64,000 nucleotides of DNA from Labrys monachus (GCF_030814655.1 NZ_JAUSVK010000001.1:4595001-4659000); one strand, 5' to 3'. Positions 26,796 to 35,948 are shown, counted from the first letter of the stretch. Notes: generated by a model from the sequence alone, not told the origin. A program made the numbers and translations.

Positions 26796-27341
26796 ATGAT
26801 CCGCTCCCCCCATGACGCTTCTTCGCCTGCGCTCCCGATCCCGGCCGACGACCCCAGCCGCACCTTGACCGTCGCCGATCCCGACGCCCCCGATGCGCAT
26901 CATGTGGCGGTCGCGGGCGGCCTCTACACGATCCTGGTGTCGGGCGCCCAGACGGACGGCCGCTATTGCCTGGTCGACATGCTCGTGCCCGACGGCGGCG
27001 GGCCCCCGGCGCATCGCCATGACTTCGAAGAGATGTTCACGCTGCTCGAAGGCGAGCTCGAATTCACCTTTCGCGGCAGATCGCTGACCGTGCGCGCGGG
27101 ATCGACCGTCAATGTTCCCGCCAACGCCCCGCATGCCTTCCGGAACGTGTCGGGGTCCGTGGCCCGCATGCTGTGCATGTGCACGCCGGCTGGCCAGGAC
27201 GAATTCTTCATGGCGGTCGGGGATCCCGTCGAAAGCCGCAATTCGGCGCCGCCTGCGCCGACCCCGCAGGAACGGGCCGAGAAAGGCAGGCTGATCGAGG
27301 CGCTCCTGCCCCGATACCGCACCGAGATGGCCAAGGCATGA
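26796..27341 (+). CDS. cupin-domain protein
   Basis: Single-domain cupin of 181 aa. Motif 1 is PPAHRHDFEEMFTLLEGELEF (metal ligands His-x-His-x(3-4)-Glu) and motif 2 is NVPANAPHAFRN with the last ligand His. These ligands mark a metal-binding cupin such as a dioxygenase, isomerase or small-molecule sensor. AAGGAG lies seven bases before the ATG. It follows the NAD(P)-binding protein and ends just before the MarR operator repeat. Confidence 0.85.
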   Translation: MIRSPHDASSPALPIPADDPSRTLTVADPDAPDAHHVAVAGGLYTILVSGAQTDGRYCLVDMLVPDGGGPPAHRHDFEEMFTLLEGELEFTFRGRSLTVRAGSTVNVPANAPHAFRNVSGSVARMLCMCTPAGQDEFFMAVGDPVESRNSAPPAPTPQERAEKGRLIEALLPRYRTEMAKA

Positions 27342-27361
27342 GGCATAGCTGTCGCGAAAGA

Positions 27362-27398
27362 ATATAAGAAGGAAACTTTGCAGTTTTCCTTCTTATAT
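27362..27398. promoter_or_regulatory. 14-bp perfect inverted repeat in front of marR-like gene
   Basis: Arms 27362-27375 (ATATAAGAAGGAAA) and 27385-27398 are perfect reverse complements around a 9-bp spacer. The repeat is AT-rich in a GC-rich region and ends 14 bp before the MarR ATG, so it is most likely the autoregulatory operator overlapping the promoter. It could instead act as a terminator for the cupin gene, but no T-run follows. Confidence 0.65.
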
Positions 27399-27412
27399 GA
27401 TACAGCTCCGGC

Positions 27413-27862
27413 ATGAATGAGCAATCAGCCGGTTCCGACGATGCGCGCGCCCTCGCCCTGGCGGGCGATCTGCGCGTGCTCATCGGCAAATTGAAACGAA
27501 GGCTGCGCGAGCAGGCCTCCCTAGGCGATCTGCCCCCGTCGCGAATGTCGGTGCTCGCCCGCCTGGAGCAGAGCCCGGCGACCGTGACGGCGCTCGCCGA
27601 GGCCGAAGGGGTACGGCCGCAATCCATGGGCGCGACGGTTGCGGCGCTGGAGGCGGCCGGCCTGGTCAGCGGCGAGCCCGACCCGTCGGACGGACGGAAG
27701 ACGATCTGGTCTCTCACCCCCGCCTTCCGCCAGCGGATCGAGGCTGGCCGCGCGGCGCGAGCGGATTGGCTGTTCCGGGCCATCCGCCGAGAACTCGACG
27801 CCGCCGAGCAGGCGCAACTGGCGGCCGCTCTCGAACTCGTCAAGCGGCTCGTCGACACCTGA
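27413..27862 (+). CDS. MarR-family transcriptional regulator
   Basis: Regulator of 149 aa with the winged HTH core MSVLARLEQSPATVTALAEAEGVRPQSMGATVAALEAAGLV and the wing EPDPSDGRKTIWSL (each within residues 44-101). MarR proteins repress efflux or catabolic genes and release DNA on binding phenolic or oxidant ligands. The genes that follow (isochorismatase-like, small membrane protein, MFS exporter) are its likely targets. Confidence 0.88.
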   Translation: MNEQSAGSDDARALALAGDLRVLIGKLKRRLREQASLGDLPPSRMSVLARLEQSPATVTALAEAEGVRPQSMGATVAALEAAGLVSGEPDPSDGRKTIWSLTPAFRQRIEAGRAARADWLFRAIRRELDAAEQAQLAAALELVKRLVDT

Positions 27863-27904
27863 TCCGAGCCGCCGTTTCCCGCACGCCACTCAGAAGGACA
27901 CACC

Positions 27905-28468
27905 ATGACCGTAACCACGCTCGACCCGAACACGGCGCTCGTCGTCGTCGACCTCCAGAAGGGCATCGTCGCCTATCCCACCGTGCATCCCATCGCCGAG
28001 GTCGTGAACCGTGCCCGCCAGCTGGTCGATGCGTTCCGCACCCGCGGGCTTCCCGTCGTGCTCGTCAACGTGGCGGGCGGGGCACCGGGCCGGACGGAGC
28101 GGCCGCGCCACAGCGAACCGTTCCCCGCCGGATTTACCGACCTCATCCCCGAACTCAACCGCCAGCCCGGCGACATCGTCGTGACCAAGCGGACATGGGG
28201 GGCCTTCGCCAGCACGGATCTCGAAGCCCGATTGAAGGCGCGGGGCGTCACCCAAATCGTGGTCGTCGGCGTGGCCACGGGGACAGGCGTCGAAGCGACG
28301 GCGCGCCAGGCCTATGAGCAGGGGTTCAACGTCACCCTCGCCATCGACGCCATGACCGACACACGGGCTGAGGCGCATGAGTACAGCATCGCCCAGGTTT
28401 TCCCGCGGCTGGGCGAAACGGGCACGGTGCAGGAGATCATCGGCCTGCTCGGGCAGAGGAGCGCTTGA
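27905..28468 (+). CDS. isochorismatase-like hydrolase without the catalytic cysteine
   Basis: Protein of 187 aa with the isochorismatase fold: Asp16 in VVVDLQ and Lys95 in VVTKRTWGAF are the first two members of the Asp-Lys-Cys triad. The third position reads GVATGTGVEATAR, so the expected Cys is Gly128. Isochorismatase itself does not need a cysteine nucleophile, and a subgroup of this superfamily lacks it, so hydrolysis of an ether or another role is possible. It lies 42 bp after marR and 2 bp before the next gene. Confidence 0.82.
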   Translation: MTVTTLDPNTALVVVDLQKGIVAYPTVHPIAEVVNRARQLVDAFRTRGLPVVLVNVAGGAPGRTERPRHSEPFPAGFTDLIPELNRQPGDIVVTKRTWGAFASTDLEARLKARGVTQIVVVGVATGTGVEATARQAYEQGFNVTLAIDAMTDTRAEAHEYSIAQVFPRLGETGTVQEIIGLLGQRSA

Positions 28469-28470
28469 GA

Positions 28471-28797
28471 ATGAACTGGCTTCATCTCCTCTCCTGCTTC
28501 TTCGGCGGCGCTTTTCTCTGCAATGCCGTTCCCCATTTCGTCGCGGGCGTGAGCGGGCGTCCCTTCCAGAGCCCGTTCGCCAGTCCGCCCGGCGAAGGCC
28601 TGTCCTCGTCCACCGTCAACATGCTCTGGGGCTTTCTCAACTTCGTCATCGCCTACGCTCTCTGCCGATACGGCGATTTCGACCTGCGAATGACACCGGA
28701 TGTCGTCGCCCTCGGGCTCGGCGTTCTCCTCATAGGCCTCCTGTCGGCGCGCCTCTTCGGCCGCTTCCACGGCGGCAATTCGCCGGAGGCGCGATGA
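28471..28797 (+). CDS. small membrane protein of unknown function
   Basis: Protein of 108 aa with three hydrophobic stretches (LHLLSCFFGGAFLCNAVPHF, VNMLWGFLNFVIAYALC, VVALGLGVLLIGLLSARLF). ATG at 28471 stands two bases after the previous stop and the end overlaps the MFS start by four bases, so translation is coupled to both neighbours. No known family is recognised; similar small proteins often accompany MFS exporters. Confidence 0.75.
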   Translation: MNWLHLLSCFFGGAFLCNAVPHFVAGVSGRPFQSPFASPPGEGLSSSTVNMLWGFLNFVIAYALCRYGDFDLRMTPDVVALGLGVLLIGLLSARLFGRFHGGNSPEAR

Positions 28798-30026
28798 GCG
28801 CTTCGGCTGCAGCCGTCTTCCGTTCGCTGGGAAACGCCAATTACCGCCTCTGGGCGGCCGGCGCCTTCGTGTCGAATGTCGGAACCTGGGTGCAGCGCAC
28901 GGCTCAGGACTGGCTCGTTCTCACCGAGCTCACGCAGCACAATGCCTCGGCCGTCGGCGTGGTGATGGCGCTGCAGTTCGGGCCCCAGCTTCTCCTCCTG
29001 CCCTGGACCGGCTTTGCGGCCGACCACTTCAACCAGCGCAAGCTCCTCATGCTCACCCAGGCGACGATGGGCGGGCTCGCTTTGGCATTGGGCGTCCTCA
29101 CCGTCACCGGCCTCGTCCAGCTCTGGCATGTCTATGTGTTCGCCTTCCTGTTCGGATGCGCGGCGGCCTTCGACGCGCCGGTGCGCCAGACCTTCGTCGC
29201 GGAGCTGGTGGGCGACGAAGATCTGCCGAACGCCGTCGCGCTCAATTCCACCTCGTTCAACGCGGGGCGCATGGTCGGCCCGGCTGTCGCCGGCCTGGTC
29301 ATCGCCTCGATCGGCACCGGCTGGGCCTTCGTGATCAACGGGGCCTCCTTCGTCGCCGTGCTCGGCTCTCTCTTCCTGCTGCGCACGCATGCGCTTCATT
29401 CGAGCGCCAGGGCCTCCCGCGCCAAGGGAAGTCTCCTCGCGGGGTTCCGCTATGTCTGGAATCGTCCCGATCTGCGGACGATCCTGATCATGCTCTTCCT
29501 GATCGGCACGTTCGGGCTGAATTTCCCGATCTTCATCTCGACCATGGCGGTCGGGGTCTTTCATGCCGATGCCGGCGGCTTCGGGCTCCTCTCGTCGGTC
29601 ATGGCCGTGGGGACGGTCGCCGGGGCCCTGCTGGCCGCCGGCCGGGACAGGCCGCGTTTCGTGTCGCTGCCGGTCGGCGCCGGCGTGTTCGGGCTGGGCT
29701 GCACGCTCGCCGCGATCGCGCCCGGCTATTGGCTGTTCGGCGGCGCTCTCGTGGTCGTCGGCATCGCGGCGATGACCTTCACCAACACGACGAACAGCCT
29801 GATGCAGCTCTCGACCGAACCGGCGATGCGCGGACGGGTGATGGCGATACGGGTCGCCATCGCGCTCGGGGGAACGCCCATCGGCGCGCCGATCGTGGGC
29901 TGGGTCGCCGACAATTTCGGCCCTCGCTGGGCGCTGGGCATCGGCGCGGCCTCGGGCTTCGCCGCCGCCCTCGTCGCCCTCCGCCACCTTGCGGGCCGGC
30001 ACGGCGCCTTTCAATCCAGGCATTGA
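28794..30026 (+). CDS. MFS transporter (MFS_3, enterobactin exporter-like)
   Basis: Membrane protein of 410 aa with about twelve hydrophobic segments. NYRLWAAGAFVSNVGTWVQRTAQDWLV near residues 13-39 is the first-helix pattern of the EntS/MFS_3 group, and FAADHFNQRKLLM is the loop between TM2 and TM3. It probably exports a small compound; with MarR and the isochorismatase-like gene it makes a ligand-induced efflux/detoxification operon. Its ATG overlaps the preceding gene (ATGA). Confidence 0.88.
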   Translation: MSASAAAVFRSLGNANYRLWAAGAFVSNVGTWVQRTAQDWLVLTELTQHNASAVGVVMALQFGPQLLLLPWTGFAADHFNQRKLLMLTQATMGGLALALGVLTVTGLVQLWHVYVFAFLFGCAAAFDAPVRQTFVAELVGDEDLPNAVALNSTSFNAGRMVGPAVAGLVIASIGTGWAFVINGASFVAVLGSLFLLRTHALHSSARASRAKGSLLAGFRYVWNRPDLRTILIMLFLIGTFGLNFPIFISTMAVGVFHADAGGFGLLSSVMAVGTVAGALLAAGRDRPRFVSLPVGAGVFGLGCTLAAIAPGYWLFGGALVVVGIAAMTFTNTTNSLMQLSTEPAMRGRVMAIRVAIALGGTPIGAPIVGWVADNFGPRWALGIGAASGFAAALVALRHLAGRHGAFQSRH

Positions 30027-30225
30027 CAAGCCTGCGCCCCAGGCGCGGCGCCCTGCGGCAGGGCCGGGATGCCGGCCGGAGAAGACTTGATGTCGTAAGG
30101 AAAATGGAGCAGCTGAATTTCCCACCTGCGCAGGAAACGACTTTCGTGCGTCCGGCCGCAGAGGCGGGACCTCTCGTTCCCGGTTGCCGTTATAGGAGTA
30201 ACCCCGAGCAGGCGAGGAGATCCCA

Positions 30226-32241
30226 ATGGTCCAAAGCGGGCGTCCCGGCGCTGGAGACGAGCCCTTCGAGGCCGAGGCGCACCGGCAGCCGCGCGACGAT
30301 CGAGAATTCCTGAACACCTTGATCGACACCACGCCCGAATGCATCAAGGTCGTGGGGTGCGACGGCCGCCTGCTGAGGATGAATGCGGCCGGCCTCGATA
30401 TGATCGAGGCTCCCGACTGGCAGACGGCGTGCGACACGGACCTCATGGCGCTGATCGCACCGGAGCATCGGGCCGTGTGGCGCGAAAACCACGAGCGCGT
30501 CTGCAAGGGGGAGAATCTCGCCTGGACGTTCGACATCATCGGCTTCAAGGGCACGCGCCGACATATGGAGACCCACGCGGCGCCGATTGCTCTCGATGAC
30601 GGAACCGTGGGGCAATTGGCCATCACACGCGACGTGACGGCCCGCACGATGGCCGAGCGCGACCTCCAGAGAGCGAACGACCTGCTCGAGCGAAGGGTCC
30701 GCCAGAGGTCGGACGAACTGGCGGCCGTTCTGGGCCGGCTGAGCGACAGCGAACGGCGCTTCGAACTCCTGGTCAGGAGCGTCACCGACTACGCCATCTA
30801 CATGCTGGACCCGACGGGGCGGGTCATCAGCTGGAACGCCGGCGCCGAACGCATCAAGGGCTATTCGGCGCAGGAGATCATCGGCCAGGATTTCTCCCGC
30901 TTCTATACCGAGAAGGACCGCAAGTCGCATCTGCCCCAGCGCGGACTGAATACGGCCACGCGCGAGGGGCGCTTCGAAGCCGAGGGCTGGCGCGTCCGCA
31001 AGGACGGCAGCCGCTTCTGGGCGAGCGTCGTCATCGACGCCATCTACGACCGCGGGGAGATCATCGGCTTCGCCAAGGTGACGAAAGACATCACCGAGCG
31101 GCGGAACGCCGAGGCGCGGCTCCGCCAGTCGCAGAAGATGGAGGCGATCGGCCAGTTCACCGGCGGCGCGGCGCATGACTTCAACAACCTGCTGATGGCG
31201 ATCCTCGGCAGCCTGGAACTGCTGCGCAAACGCCTTCCCGACGACCGGCGCATGCTGGCCCTGGCCGACAATGCGATCCTCGCCGCCAAGCGGGGCGCGC
31301 TCCTGACCCAGCGGATGCTCGCCTTCGCCAGACGCCAGGAACTCAAGCAGGAGCCGGTCGACATCGCGGCGCTCGTCAGCGGCATGCGTGACCTGATCGA
31401 GCAATCCATCGGCCCGGCGGTGTCGCTGGTCTCGAGGTTCCCCCCTCGCCTGCCTCCCGTCCTGAGCGACCTCTCCCAGCTCGAGACGGCGATCCTCAAC
31501 CTCGCCCTCAATGCCCGCGACGCCATGCCGAAAGGCGGTACCATCACCATCTCGGCGCATCAGGAGAGCATCGGCGTCGATCATCCGACAGGACTGCACC
31601 CTGGCGTCTATTGCTGCCTGCAAGTCGGCGATACGGGCCACGGCATGGATGAAGCCACGCTCGCCAGGGTCACCGAGCCGTTCTTCACGACGAAGGACAT
31701 CGGCAAGGGCACCGGCCTCGGCCTGTCGATGGCGGACGGCCTCGTCGCGCAGTCCGGCGGCAAGCTGCAGATCGAAAGCCGGCTCGGCGAGGGAACGACG
31801 GTGAGGCTCTGGCTGCCCGTCGCCGAGGACGGCCCCGCGCAAGGCGCGGACGGCGCCCGGTCGGACGAGACCCAGACCGCGTCCGCCCAAAACCAGCTGG
31901 TCATCCTTGCAGTCGACGACGACAGCCTCGTGCTGATGAACACCGTCGCCATGCTGGAAGACATGGGCCACAAGGTGCGCGACGCGATCTCGGCTGAAGA
32001 GGCGCTGGCCATCATCGACACGGATCCGAGCATCGACCTCGTCATCTCCGATCAGGGCATGCCGAAGATGACGGGTGTGCAGATGAGCGCCGTGATCGGG
32101 CAGCGCCGCCCCGGCCTGCCGGTGATCATCGTGACGGGCTATGCCGACCTTCCGGAGGGAAGCACCGGTTTTGCGGGACGGCTGGCAAAACCCTTCTCGC
32201 AGCAGGATCTCGCCCGGGCCGTCGCCGCGATCACGCGATGA
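30226..32241 (+). CDS. hybrid sensor histidine kinase: PAS-PAS-HisKA-HATPase-receiver
   Basis: Soluble signalling protein of 671 aa. PAS domain 1 lies about residues 25-140, a short coiled coil about 143-175, PAS domain 2 about 180-300, HisKA with His317 in GGAAHDFNNLL, the ATPase domain with NLALNARDAM, GDTGHGMD and GTGLGLSM, and a C-terminal receiver with Asp609 in VISDQGMP and Lys in LAKPF. No membrane segment is present, so the signal is cytoplasmic (redox, light or small molecule). There is no adjacent response-regulator gene. The 199-bp gap upstream has a short GC hairpin at 30050-30064 after the MFS gene, but no clear promoter. Confidence 0.92.
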   Translation: MVQSGRPGAGDEPFEAEAHRQPRDDREFLNTLIDTTPECIKVVGCDGRLLRMNAAGLDMIEAPDWQTACDTDLMALIAPEHRAVWRENHERVCKGENLAWTFDIIGFKGTRRHMETHAAPIALDDGTVGQLAITRDVTARTMAERDLQRANDLLERRVRQRSDELAAVLGRLSDSERRFELLVRSVTDYAIYMLDPTGRVISWNAGAERIKGYSAQEIIGQDFSRFYTEKDRKSHLPQRGLNTATREGRFEAEGWRVRKDGSRFWASVVIDAIYDRGEIIGFAKVTKDITERRNAEARLRQSQKMEAIGQFTGGAAHDFNNLLMAILGSLELLRKRLPDDRRMLALADNAILAAKRGALLTQRMLAFARRQELKQEPVDIAALVSGMRDLIEQSIGPAVSLVSRFPPRLPPVLSDLSQLETAILNLALNARDAMPKGGTITISAHQESIGVDHPTGLHPGVYCCLQVGDTGHGMDEATLARVTEPFFTTKDIGKGTGLGLSMADGLVAQSGGKLQIESRLGEGTTVRLWLPVAEDGPAQGADGARSDETQTASAQNQLVILAVDDDSLVLMNTVAMLEDMGHKVRDAISAEEALAIIDTDPSIDLVISDQGMPKMTGVQMSAVIGQRRPGLPVIIVTGYADLPEGSTGFAGRLAKPFSQQDLARAVAAITR

Positions 32242-32242
32242 A

Positions 32243-32488
32243 TCAGCGGCCGGCGCGGCTGCCGGCCATGCGCGCGGTGCTCTTCACACGGCGTTTCGGC
32301 GGAGCCTCCTCGACCTGCTGGGCTTCCAGCAGCAGGCGGGCCTCCCTGAGCTGGCGCGTCTTGAGCTCCCGGCGGTCAACCTCCGCCTTGACGATCTCGC
32401 GGGCGGCGCTGTCGGTGATCTGCGCCTTGGCTTCCGACTTGGTGCGTGTGGTACGAACCGGATTTTCCGTAACGATACCGCCGGTCAT
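32243..32488 (-). CDS. small charged protein of unknown function
   Basis: Protein of 81 aa, rich in Lys, Arg, Glu and Ala and without hydrophobic segments; the central part SAAREIVKAEVDRRELKTRQLREARLL is likely to be a helix or coiled coil. AAGGAG lies eleven bases before the ATG. The gene ends one base from the kinase stop (convergent). The terminator of the cold-shock gene stands only about 25 bp before its start, so it has little room for a promoter of its own. No family recognised. Confidence 0.65.
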   Translation of the reverse strand: MTGGIVTENPVRTTRTKSEAKAQITDSAAREIVKAEVDRRELKTRQLREARLLLEAQQVEEAPPKRRVKSTARMAGSRAGR

Positions 32489-32512
32489 GTTGCATCGATC
32501 TCCTTGCGAACA

Positions 32513-32542
32513 CTCAAAGAAAAAGCCGGGCCACAGCCCGGC
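32513..32542 (-). terminator. rho-independent terminator of the cold-shock protein gene
   Basis: On the minus strand GCCGGGC-TGTG-GCCCGGC (32542-32525) is followed by TTTTTCTTT. It lies about 65 bp after the cold-shock gene stop and is a textbook intrinsic terminator. Confidence 0.85.
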
Positions 32543-32607
32543 CCTCTGCCGATCCTACAATCTGTGCCGGTCCATCCGGTGTCACGGGTCGAAGAAAAGA
32601 CGAGAAC

Positions 32608-32817
32608 TCAGGCCGCCTGGAGATTCTCCGCGGTGGTCTTGCCGGAACGATTATCCTTGACGATGTCAAAGCTCAGCTTCTGCCCCTCGACGATCGTGCT
32701 CATGCCAGCCCTTTCGACGGCGGAGATATGCACGAAGACATCCGACGCACCGCTGTCCGGCTGAATGAAGCCAAAACCCCTGGTGGAATTGAAGAACTTT
32801 ACGGTTCCCGTATTCAT
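32608..32817 (-). CDS. cold-shock protein (CspA family)
   Basis: Single cold-shock domain of 69 aa, the family's usual size. RNP1 is STRGFGFIQP and RNP2 is DVFVHISAV; it binds single-stranded RNA and DNA. The ATG at 32817 follows GAAGGGAAT. The 150 bp upstream (32818-32970) have lower GC and could be the long 5' leader common to csp mRNAs. It ends in its own terminator. Confidence 0.93.
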   Translation of the reverse strand: MNTGTVKFFNSTRGFGFIQPDSGASDVFVHISAVERAGMSTIVEGQKLSFDIVKDNRSGKTTAENLQAA

Positions 32818-33115
32818 GACGATTCCCTTCAACCGCTGATAGAAATGTGTCGGCCATACTCGGCACAGCAGACATTCAGTCGATTTTGAGAGGAAAGATC
32901 GCCAAGGCGCCGCGGCACTGAGACAAAGTTCAACCAGCAAGATCGATATTTTACTTCTATCCGGGAACCGTGTTGGAAACAAGGCGCCTTTCGGGCAGGC
33001 CGGCAGGCATGGGCCCGCGCGGGCGCGAAAGGCATCCGCGCCGCAATCGTCCGAATCCGCCCCGCAGCGCCATCATGCGCCGGGGCCTGTCGGAACCGCC
33101 CGCCTCGGCCGCCCG
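32818..33115. other. intergenic region with probable csp leader
   Basis: About 300 bp between the cold-shock gene and the FAD-linked oxidase stop. The part next to csp is AT-richer than its surroundings and is a candidate cold-shock leader; the rest is GC-rich and shows no recognisable gene. Confidence 0.4.
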
Positions 33116-34495
33116 TCACGGGGGCAGGACGCGTTCGCGGTTGAGGATGTCGGCGGGGTCGAGCGCGCGCTTGAGGAGGCGCATCAGGTCGAGTTCGGCG
33201 GGCGACCGGCTGAGCCCCAGATAACGCCGCTTGAGGACGCCGATGCCGTGCTCGGCCGAGATGCTGCCGCGGAGGTCGCCGACGATGCCGTAGACGATCC
33301 CGGCGATTTCAGCCTCCTGATGCTCGTCGGGCGGATAGACCGCCAGATGCAGGTTGCAGTCGGCGAGGTGGCCGAAGGCGACGAGGATGGTGCCGGGGCG
33401 AGCGGCCTCCAGCCTCGACCGCAGCATGTCGATCGCTGCCGCCATGCGCCCGGGCGCGACACTGATGTCGAAATGCGTGGCCTTCGGCATGAAGCGATGG
33501 AATTCGTAATTCGCCTCGCGATAGGCCCAGAAATCCTGCCGGTCCCGCAGGGACTGGGCGATCAGCGCGTCGCCGATCGATCCCGCCTCGGCAAGCTCGC
33601 CCAGGGCGTCGGAAAAGGCCGCCTGCGCGGCGTCGCCCTCGCCGAGGGCCACTTCGACCAGCACCGTGATCTCGGGTGTTTCCGCGAACGGCCTGCGCTG
33701 CGTCGCCATGCGCAGGGTGACATCCATATATTCGCGCCACATCGCCTCGAAGGCCATCAGCCGCCCGGGAAAGCGGCGGTCGATCGCATCCAGCACGGCA
33801 TAGGCGTGATCGACGCTCGCGCATGCGCACAGGGCAGCCTGCGGCGGCGCCGGCTGGAGCTGCAGCGCGAGCGAGACCCGCGTGACCACGCCGAGCGTGC
33901 CCTCGCTGCCGATCATCAGCTGCGTCCAGTCATAGCCGGTATTGTTCTTGGGCAGGGTGTTGAGGCCGGTGACGACCGTGCCGTCGGCGAGGACGGCTTC
34001 GAGGCCGAGCACGTTGCGGCGGGTCATGCCGTAACGCAGGACCTGAATCCCGCCGGCATTGGTGGCGACGTTGCCGCCGATGGTGCAGCTGCCGCGAGCG
34101 CCCAGATCGACGCCGTAGAACAGGCCGGCCTCAGCGGCCGCCGCCTGCACCGTGGAGAGCGGCGTTCCCGCACGCACCAGCATCGTCCGGCCGACGACAT
34201 CGACATCCTCCACCCCGTCGAGGCGCTCCAGCGAAAGCGCGATCTCGCCCGGTCTCGGCTGCGCGCCGCCGGCCAGGCCGGTCATGCCGCCCTGGACGAC
34301 CACCGGCTGCCCCAGCGCATGGCAGAGTCGCAGGACCTCGGCGACCTCGCCGGTGTCGGCCGGCAGGACGACCGCCCGCGGCGGGCAGGGAGGAATCTCC
34401 GCGGCGTCGGCTCGGCTGCGCGCGGGGATGTCGTCCCCCGTGCGGACATGCCGCGCTCCGACGATGCCGCGAAGCGAAGCGGTGATATCTGTCAT
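33116..34495 (-). CDS. FAD-linked oxidase, D-2-hydroxyacid dehydrogenase (GlcD/D-LDH) family
   Basis: Flavoprotein of 459 aa. The PCMH-type FAD domain has VVVQGGMTGLAGGAQP, GARGSCTIGGNVATNAGG and a GSEGTLGVVT block; the C-terminal FAD-oxidase domain has the metal/substrate segment VAFGHLADCNLHLAV and the closing ISAEHGIGVLKR. This pattern fits D-lactate, D-2-hydroxyglutarate or glycolate dehydrogenases. The ATG at 34495 has GGAG five bases upstream; a longer reading adds only charged residues. It stands alone, 95 bp after the antiporter gene on the same strand. Confidence 0.9.
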   Translation of the reverse strand: MTDITASLRGIVGARHVRTGDDIPARSRADAAEIPPCPPRAVVLPADTGEVAEVLRLCHALGQPVVVQGGMTGLAGGAQPRPGEIALSLERLDGVEDVDVVGRTMLVRAGTPLSTVQAAAAEAGLFYGVDLGARGSCTIGGNVATNAGGIQVLRYGMTRRNVLGLEAVLADGTVVTGLNTLPKNNTGYDWTQLMIGSEGTLGVVTRVSLALQLQPAPPQAALCACASVDHAYAVLDAIDRRFPGRLMAFEAMWREYMDVTLRMATQRRPFAETPEITVLVEVALGEGDAAQAAFSDALGELAEAGSIGDALIAQSLRDRQDFWAYREANYEFHRFMPKATHFDISVAPGRMAAAIDMLRSRLEAARPGTILVAFGHLADCNLHLAVYPPDEHQEAEIAGIVYGIVGDLRGSISAEHGIGVLKRRYLGLSRSPAELDLMRLLKRALDPADILNRERVLPP

Positions 34496-34590
34496 GGATG
34501 CTCCGTCGACGTCATTCGTTCCAATTCCTGTCGCATCTCGCGCCGGCGATCCGCTCCGGCGGACCCGCCGCTTTCGGTCCTCCGCCGACG

Positions 34591-35862
34591 TCATCGATCG
34601 TCATGGGCGCCGGAGCTGCGAGGCTCCGGATAGAGGTAGCCGATCACGCGCTCGATCGTGAGGCCCTGAACCAGGATCGTGAAGAGCACCACGCCGTAGC
34701 AAACGAACAGGATGTCGGCCTGCCATGCGACGGATGGGAGGCTGAGCGCAAGGGCGACGGAGATGCCGCCGCGCAGTCCGCCCCAGGTGAGCACAGCGAC
34801 GCCCGGCCAGCGGTTCGGATTGCGGGCATGCAGCCAGTAGATGGGAACGATCACGCTCACGGCCCGAACCGCCAGCGCCAGCGGCACCGCCAGGACCGCC
34901 GCGAGCAGGGAATAGGGCTCGAAACGCAGGCCGAGCACTTCGAAGCCCAGCAGGAGGAACAGCAGCGCGTTGAGGATTTCCTCGATCACCGACCAGAACA
35001 AGGTGAGGTTCTGCCTCGTGGTCTCGCTCATCGCACGGCGCCGCGCCCTGCTCCCGATCAGCAGGCCTGCGACCACGACCGCGATCGGGCCGGAGGCGCC
35101 GAGGGCGTTCGCCAGTGCATAGGTGCTGGCCGTGAGGGCGAGCGAGATGGTGATCTCGAGAATGTATTCGTCGATGCGGCGCATGGCCTGATAGGCGATC
35201 CAGCCGGTGACCGCCCCGATCGCCAGCCCGCCGCCGATCTCCCGGGCGAAATCGAGCTCTATGCCGGCCGGCGAGATCAGCTCGCCCTTCGAGGCGACCG
35301 CCAGCGCGCCGGTGAACAGCACGACCCCGATCCCGTCGTTGAACAGGCTTTCGCCGGCCATCACCGCCTGCAGATATTTCGGCAGTCCGATCCTGGCCAG
35401 CACGCCGGCGACCGCGATCGGATCGGTCGGCGCCAGAATGGCGCCGAGAACGATGCACCAGGACAGCGGCACCGCCGCTCCGACGAGCCCGAAGACGAGC
35501 CACATGCCGACGCCGAACAGCACGGTGGCGATGACGACGCCGAAGGTCGCCAGCAAGAACACGGTGAGCTTGCGGTTCCAGAGCGCAGCCATGTCCACCT
35601 GCAGCGCGCCCGCGAAGAGGAGGAAGGACAGCGCGCCGTTGAGGAAGGTATTCGGCAGGTCCTTGATGCCGAGCACCTGCTGCGACCAGCTTCGCAAGTC
35701 CAGGGCCGGGAGCAGGATGTCGAGGCAGACGACGCACAGCGAGGCGAACAGGGCGACGATCATGAGGCCGATGGAACTCGGCAGCCGCAGGAATCGGTAA
35801 TTGACGAAGCCGAAGACGGAGGCGAGGCAGAGCAGGATGGCGATGAGGGAAAGTGCCGACAT
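34591..35862 (-). CDS. cation/proton antiporter (CPA1, NhaP-like)
   Basis: Inner-membrane protein of 423 aa with about twelve hydrophobic segments. The CPA1 ion site is visible as GAILAPTDPIAVAGVL and GESLFNDGIGVVLF (the ND pair), and GGLRGGISVALALSLP is the conserved late helix. It exchanges Na+ or K+ for H+ to control pH and salt. GAGG lies four bases before the ATG at 35862. Downstream of a LysR gene on the same strand by 86 bp. Confidence 0.9.
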   Translation of the reverse strand: MSALSLIAILLCLASVFGFVNYRFLRLPSSIGLMIVALFASLCVVCLDILLPALDLRSWSQQVLGIKDLPNTFLNGALSFLLFAGALQVDMAALWNRKLTVFLLATFGVVIATVLFGVGMWLVFGLVGAAVPLSWCIVLGAILAPTDPIAVAGVLARIGLPKYLQAVMAGESLFNDGIGVVLFTGALAVASKGELISPAGIELDFAREIGGGLAIGAVTGWIAYQAMRRIDEYILEITISLALTASTYALANALGASGPIAVVVAGLLIGSRARRRAMSETTRQNLTLFWSVIEEILNALLFLLLGFEVLGLRFEPYSLLAAVLAVPLALAVRAVSVIVPIYWLHARNPNRWPGVAVLTWGGLRGGISVALALSLPSVAWQADILFVCYGVVLFTILVQGLTIERVIGYLYPEPRSSGAHDDR

Positions 35863-35948
35863 GGAGCCTCGCAAGCTGGCCACGGGAATCGGGATAGACG
35901 GTGGCGACGGGACACAATGCGGAAAGCCCGCCGGGTGTCCACATCGCC

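Noticed and set aside
27362-27398. Inverted repeat as a terminator of the cupin gene
   Set aside because: The stem is AT-rich and there is no T-run after it; its place right before the MarR start fits an operator better.
30050-30064. GC hairpin after the MFS gene as a terminator
   Set aside because: Stem of six bases with a three-base loop but no T-run; too weak to list as a feature.
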